8,179 bases of DNA from an uncultured Dorea sp. GTDB taxonomy: Bacteria > Bacillota > Clostridia > Lachnospirales > Lachnospiraceae. The stretch spans positions 1-8,179 of the forward strand of contig CAQNVT010000142.1 of assembly GCA_948844705.1 (NCBI GenBank), read 5' to 3'. Every line of letters starts with the position of its first letter. Position 1 is the stretch's first letter. Below, one piece after another: positions 5,408 to 8,179 of the stretch. The notes beneath the pieces are model-generated. The model worked only from the letters and a program-made list of their open reading frames with translations, ran no database searches and was not told the origin of the DNA. Position numbers and translations under genes: made by a program.

Positions 5408-6913
5408 ATGAGATATTTACCAAATGGGACACAGATGAAGGAGGCAGACAGGTTTACGATTCAGGAGCTTTCTGTTCCGTCCCTTACACTTATGGAACGT
5501 GCGGCCGCTGCCTGTGTGAGGAGCATAAAGAGGAAGAAAATATCCCTTTCATATGTCTGTGTCGTATGCGGAGCCGGGAATAACGGAGGAGACGGCTTTG
5601 CGATTGCAAGGATGTTAAAGGAAGAAGGGTATCGTGTGAATGCTGTTATGGCGGGAAACCCGGAGCATCTTACGGAGGAAGCGGCGTATCAGAAGTCCCT
5701 TTTTGAAAAAACGGGCGGTACGGTAAGTGACGATTTCAGGGAAGACGAATATAGTATCATCATAGATGCTCTTTTTGGCGTGGGCTTAAGCAGAGAGGTA
5801 AGCGGGAAATATTTTGAGCTGATAGAGAGAATGAATGCATGCCCCGGACACAAGGCTGCGGTTGATATTCCGTCCGGGATATCGGCCGACACAGGAGCAG
5901 TGCTCGGAACGGCTTTTAAGGCGGATATTACGGTGACCTTTCAGGCACAGAAAATGGGCCTTTTTCTCTATCCGGGAAGAGAATATGCCGGGGAAGTCAT
6001 AGCGGCGGATATCGGGATATCGGAGGAGATATTTGCAAAGGATCACCGGACGGCATGCCTGCCTGAGCCGGCAGAGTATCAGAGGATGCTTCCCGGGAGG
6101 AAGCCGGATTCCAATAAAGGCACCTTCGGGAAAGTGCTGATGATCTCCGGAAGCAGGGGGATGTCCGGAGCTGCCTATTTAAATGCGCTTGGAGCCTACC
6201 GCATGGGAGCGGGACTTGTAAGAATCTATTCTCCGGAGGTCAACCGCATGATCCTTCAGGGGCAGCTTCCGGAGGCAGTGATCACGGCATATGAATTGTA
6301 CGATGAGAGGGAGATCATAAAGCTTCTTGAATGGGCGGATGCAGTCTGCATCGGTTCGGGAATCGGAACGGGCGAAAAAGCGCGGAAGATCCTGCATACT
6401 GTGGCAGAAAATGTATCCGTACCCTGTGTGATCGATGCTGACGGACTGAATCTTCTTTCAGAAAGCAGGAAATATATAAAGCTTCTTAAAGGAAAAGAGG
6501 TTATCCTGACCCCGCATATAAAGGAATTTTCCCGTCTGACGGGGAAAACTGTGGAGGAGATCCGAAATGACCGGCCGGGAATACTCCGGGATTTTACGGA
6601 AAGCACAGAGCTTACCTGTATTTTAAAGGATGCGGCAACACTGACGCTTTCAGGAAACGGGCGTATCTATGCGAATCCGTCCGGCTGTGCGGCAATGGCA
6701 AAGGCAGGCTCAGGAGACGTGCTTGCGGGAATCGTGACCGGACTTCTGGCCCAGGGAGCCGGAACCTGTAAGGCGGCGGTGCTCGGCGCTTATCTTCATG
6801 GAAGAGCCGGCGAGGCCGCGGCAGAAAAGAAAGGACACTACAGCATTCTGGCACGGGACATTGCCGATCATCTGAAAGATGCGGTCGGAGAACTGGAGGG
6901 ACAAAAGTCGTGA
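5408..6913 (+). CDS. nnr: Bifunctional NAD(P)H-hydrate repair enzyme (epimerase + ADP-dependent dehydratase)
   Basis: Repairs hydrated, inactive NADHX and NADPHX in the cytosol: the N-terminal domain epimerises the R and S forms, and the C-terminal domain dehydrates S-NAD(P)HX using ADP. At 501 residues it has the usual fused length. The YjeF_N domain (about 1-212) shows CGAGNNGGDGFAIAR (54-68), the acidic residue Asp120 in DALFGVGLSR, and VDIPSGI (152-158). The ribokinase-like dehydratase domain (about 225-495) shows NKGTFGKVL (236-244), GSGIGTG (316-322), DADGLN (343-348), TPHIKEF (368-374) and the catalytic GSGDVLAGI with Asp437. Nothing essential is missing. ATG 5408 has AAAGGAG at 5391-5397, 10 nt upstream. 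The stop overlaps the alr start in GTGA (6910-6913), so alr translation is coupled. Its position behind rex gives a nicotinamide-cofactor theme, but a terminator-like hairpin separates them. Confidence 0.95.
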   Translation: MRYLPNGTQMKEADRFTIQELSVPSLTLMERAAAACVRSIKRKKISLSYVCVVCGAGNNGGDGFAIARMLKEEGYRVNAVMAGNPEHLTEEAAYQKSLFEKTGGTVSDDFREDEYSIIIDALFGVGLSREVSGKYFELIERMNACPGHKAAVDIPSGISADTGAVLGTAFKADITVTFQAQKMGLFLYPGREYAGEVIAADIGISEEIFAKDHRTACLPEPAEYQRMLPGRKPDSNKGTFGKVLMISGSRGMSGAAYLNALGAYRMGAGLVRIYSPEVNRMILQGQLPEAVITAYELYDEREIIKLLEWADAVCIGSGIGTGEKARKILHTVAENVSVPCVIDADGLNLLSESRKYIKLLKGKEVILTPHIKEFSRLTGKTVEEIRNDRPGILRDFTESTELTCILKDAATLTLSGNGRIYANPSGCAAMAKAGSGDVLAGIVTGLLAQGAGTCKAAVLGAYLHGRAGEAAAEKKGHYSILARDIADHLKDAVGELEGQKS

Positions 6914-7965
6914 AGAAATACAGAAGGATATGTGCGTGGGTAGATCTGGACGCTGTTGAATATAACATAGAGATGCTGAAAAAAAATACGAGGGAGGGCG
7001 TATCCATACTTGCCGTCGTCAAGATGGACGGATACGGACACGGCGCCGCACAGATCGCAGAGCTGCTTGAGCCAAAGGAATACATCTGGGGGTGTGCGGT
7101 GGCCACGCCGGAGGAAGCGCTTATCTTAAGAAGGCGGGGGATAAAAAAGCCCGTTCTTGTGCTTGGCTGTGCATTTCCGGAGCAGTGGGAAGCACTGATA
7201 GAACAGGAAATTCATATGACGGTGTATACAAAGGAGACGGCAAAGGAGATATCCGCCCTGGCCGGGGAGCTTGGAAAAAAGGCATATGTCCATATTAAGG
7301 TCGATACGGGGATGTCAAGGCTCGGATTCCTGGTATGTGAGGAAAGCATTGAGGATATCACTAAGATCAGCGAAATGCCCGGTCTTATAATGGAAGGACT
7401 ATATACGCATTTTTCCAAAGCGGATGAGACAGATAAAACCTTTACAAATCGTCAGCTTCAAAGCTTTCTTCATATGAAACGGGCACTTGAGGAAAGAAAG
7501 GTCTGTTTTAAATATTATCACTGCTCTAACAGCGCCGGTATCATCGACATGGAGGAGGCAAATATGAACCTTGTCCGTGCAGGAATCGCCATGTACGGCT
7601 TATACCCTTCTGAAGAGGTAAAAAAGGAGAGGGTACCGCTCAGGCCTGCGATGGAGCTTATAAGCCATGTGACGCATGTAAAATGGGTGGAGGCAGGAAC
7701 CCTTGTGAGCTATGGGGGGACCTTTGTCACGGACAGAAAGACAAGGATCGCGACGATTCCGGTAGGATATGGGGACGGCTATCCAAGGAGCCTTTCCGGA
7801 AAGGGGTATGTCCTGATCCGCGGGAAAAAGGCACCGATCCTCGGCAGGATCTGTATGGATCAATTTATGGTGGACGTGACGGAGATCCCGGGTGTAAGCT
7901 TCGGGGATAAAGTGACGCTGGCGGGCCGATTATTTATCAGTATGACGAACCACAGAATCTGGTGA
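6910..7965 (+). CDS. alr: Alanine racemase, C-terminus lost and replaced by a frame-shifted tail
   Basis: A PLP enzyme interconverting L- and D-alanine for peptidoglycan. The fold-type III barrel carries the PLP lysine Lys38 in VVKMDGYGHGA (36-46; the family usually has K-x-D-A-Y-G-H-G, here Gly replaces Ala). Also present are Arg137 (GMSRLGF), His167 (YTHFS), Ser205-Asn206, Arg223 (RAGIAMYG), the catalytic Tyr268 (LVSYGGTF), Tyr287 (GYGDGYPR) and CMDQFMVDVT (316-324). Residues up to about 340 (GDKVTLAGR) are normal. Then 11 unrelated residues (LFISMTNHRIW) end in TGA 7963-7965, giving 351 residues against about 370-390 for the family. The missing part would hold the usual final helix and the strand with R-V-P-R-V-Y. 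The start is GTG 6910 overlapping the nnr stop, with GGAGG at 6895-6899. The break comes from DNA of another gene joined at about 7926-7930, not from a point frameshift, because no alr sequence resumes in any frame. Confidence 0.93.
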   Translation: MKKYRRICAWVDLDAVEYNIEMLKKNTREGVSILAVVKMDGYGHGAAQIAELLEPKEYIWGCAVATPEEALILRRRGIKKPVLVLGCAFPEQWEALIEQEIHMTVYTKETAKEISALAGELGKKAYVHIKVDTGMSRLGFLVCEESIEDITKISEMPGLIMEGLYTHFSKADETDKTFTNRQLQSFLHMKRALEERKVCFKYYHCSNSAGIIDMEEANMNLVRAGIAMYGLYPSEEVKKERVPLRPAMELISHVTHVKWVEAGTLVSYGGTFVTDRKTRIATIPVGYGDGYPRSLSGKGYVLIRGKKAPILGRICMDQFMVDVTEIPGVSFGDKVTLAGRLFISMTNHRIW

Positions 7966-8126
7966 TTAAAGTGGATTCGACGGACGCTATGACGAACGCC
8001 GGAAAAGAGGGCGCAAATATTTTAAACGCGCGTTTAAGTACGGATGACGAGACGTTAAAATATAAGGCGGAGGATTTGCTGGAACAGGCCAAAAAGATAC
8101 AGGTGCTTGCAGCTAAGAAAGGCTGA
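7926..8126 (+). pseudogene. C-terminal fragment of an unrecognised protein, fused out of frame to alr
   Basis: Frame 3 is open from about 7911 to TGA 8124-8126. From 7926 it reads PIIYQYDEPQNLVIKVDSTD and continues AMTNAGKEGANILNARL, ending with a charged helical stretch (LLEQAKKIQVLAAKKG). Regular codon use and a cleanly coding-like composition suggest the end of a real protein of which about 66 residues remain. There is no start codon with a ribosome site at its beginning, and the upstream part is replaced by alr. Apart from the helical, Lys-rich tail no motif is diagnostic, and I do not recognise the family. It is not the missing alr C-terminus, which has a different ending. Confidence 0.6.
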
Positions 8127-8144
8127 TAATTTTATAAATAAGAC

Positions 8145-8173
8145 TTGAAAATCCTAGTATTTTCTAATATAAT
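8145..8173 (+). promoter_or_regulatory. Sigma-A promoter reading out of the window
   Basis: TTGAAA (8145-8150), a 17-bp spacer and a perfect TATAAT (8168-8173) lie in AT-rich DNA after the last stop codon (8126). CCTA (8153-8156) and TAGG (8174-8177) frame the -10 region as a loose dyad, which may be coincidence. The transcribed gene lies beyond base 8179. No hairpin terminator is seen between 8126 and this promoter. Confidence 0.7.
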
Positions 8174-8179
8174 TAGGCT

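Noticed and set aside
6612..7106. 164-codon open frame on the minus strand across the nnr-alr boundary
   Set aside because: Antisense to two confident genes; its Ser/Pro/Arg/Leu-rich composition is typical of a reverse-frame artefact.
7791..7804. 14-bp perfect palindrome CCTTTCCGGAAAGG within alr
   Set aside because: It encodes ordinary alr residues (S-L-S-G-K), has no loop or T-run and no known matching site; it is compatible with chance.
1..8179. Mobile elements, CRISPR, tRNA/rRNA, toxin-antitoxin or defence genes
   Set aside because: No direct-repeat arrays, transposase or integrase motifs, cloverleaf sequences or small two-gene toxin modules were seen; nearly all bases are explained by housekeeping genes.

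Overview
The window reads as chromosomal DNA of an anaerobic Firmicute, most likely a Lachnospiraceae-type Clostridium relative. The grounds are a (Re)-citrate-synthase-like enzyme next to a GntR/FCD regulator and an NADP-type isocitrate dehydrogenase, a Rex redox regulator, purine-rich AAGGAGG-type ribosome sites, sigma-A-like TTGAcx-17-TATAAT promoters and moderate G+C. Species is not claimed. Almost every base is coding and the gene content is housekeeping. I see no phage, transposon, CRISPR, tRNA or rRNA, and no convincing undescribed system.

Layout. (A) Bases 1-660 are a broken junction: the last codons of a GMP synthase gene (guaA) run directly, in a different frame, into the 3' part of a citrate/homocitrate/isopropylmalate-synthase-family gene. 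(B) Bases 726-2599 hold a GntR/FCD transcription factor and isocitrate dehydrogenase (icd). With the synthase they form a plus-strand cluster for the oxidative branch to 2-oxoglutarate and glutamate. (C) An 11-bp-stem hairpin at 2585-2610 lies between icd and the convergent, minus-strand gene for a two-domain ABC-F ATPase (2610-4544) and probably ends both transcripts. (D) A 140-bp divergent promoter region separates the ABC-F gene from rex (4685-5326). (E) A long hairpin with a T5 run follows rex. Then come nnr (NAD(P)H-hydrate repair, 5408-6913) and alr (alanine racemase, from 6910), which overlap by GTGA and are surely co-translated. (F) alr loses its own 3' end near 7926-7930 and is joined to the out-of-frame C-terminal part of an unrecognised protein that stops at 8126. 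A clean promoter at 8145-8173 faces out of the window.

How the genes work together. The synthase, regulator and Icd cluster makes citrate and then 2-oxoglutarate plus NADPH, probably under the local GntR/FCD protein. Rex reads the NADH/NAD+ ratio and Nnr repairs damaged NAD(P)H, so the two share a cofactor theme, although a terminator-like hairpin lies between them. Alr supplies D-alanine for the cell wall. The ABC-F protein is a soluble ribosome-associated ATPase by family.

The strongest anomalies are the two gene fusions close to the two ends of the window. Each has an abrupt switch of protein identity with a frame change and destroys genes expected to matter for growth. Contig-end misassembly is the simplest explanation; real deletions are possible but less likely.
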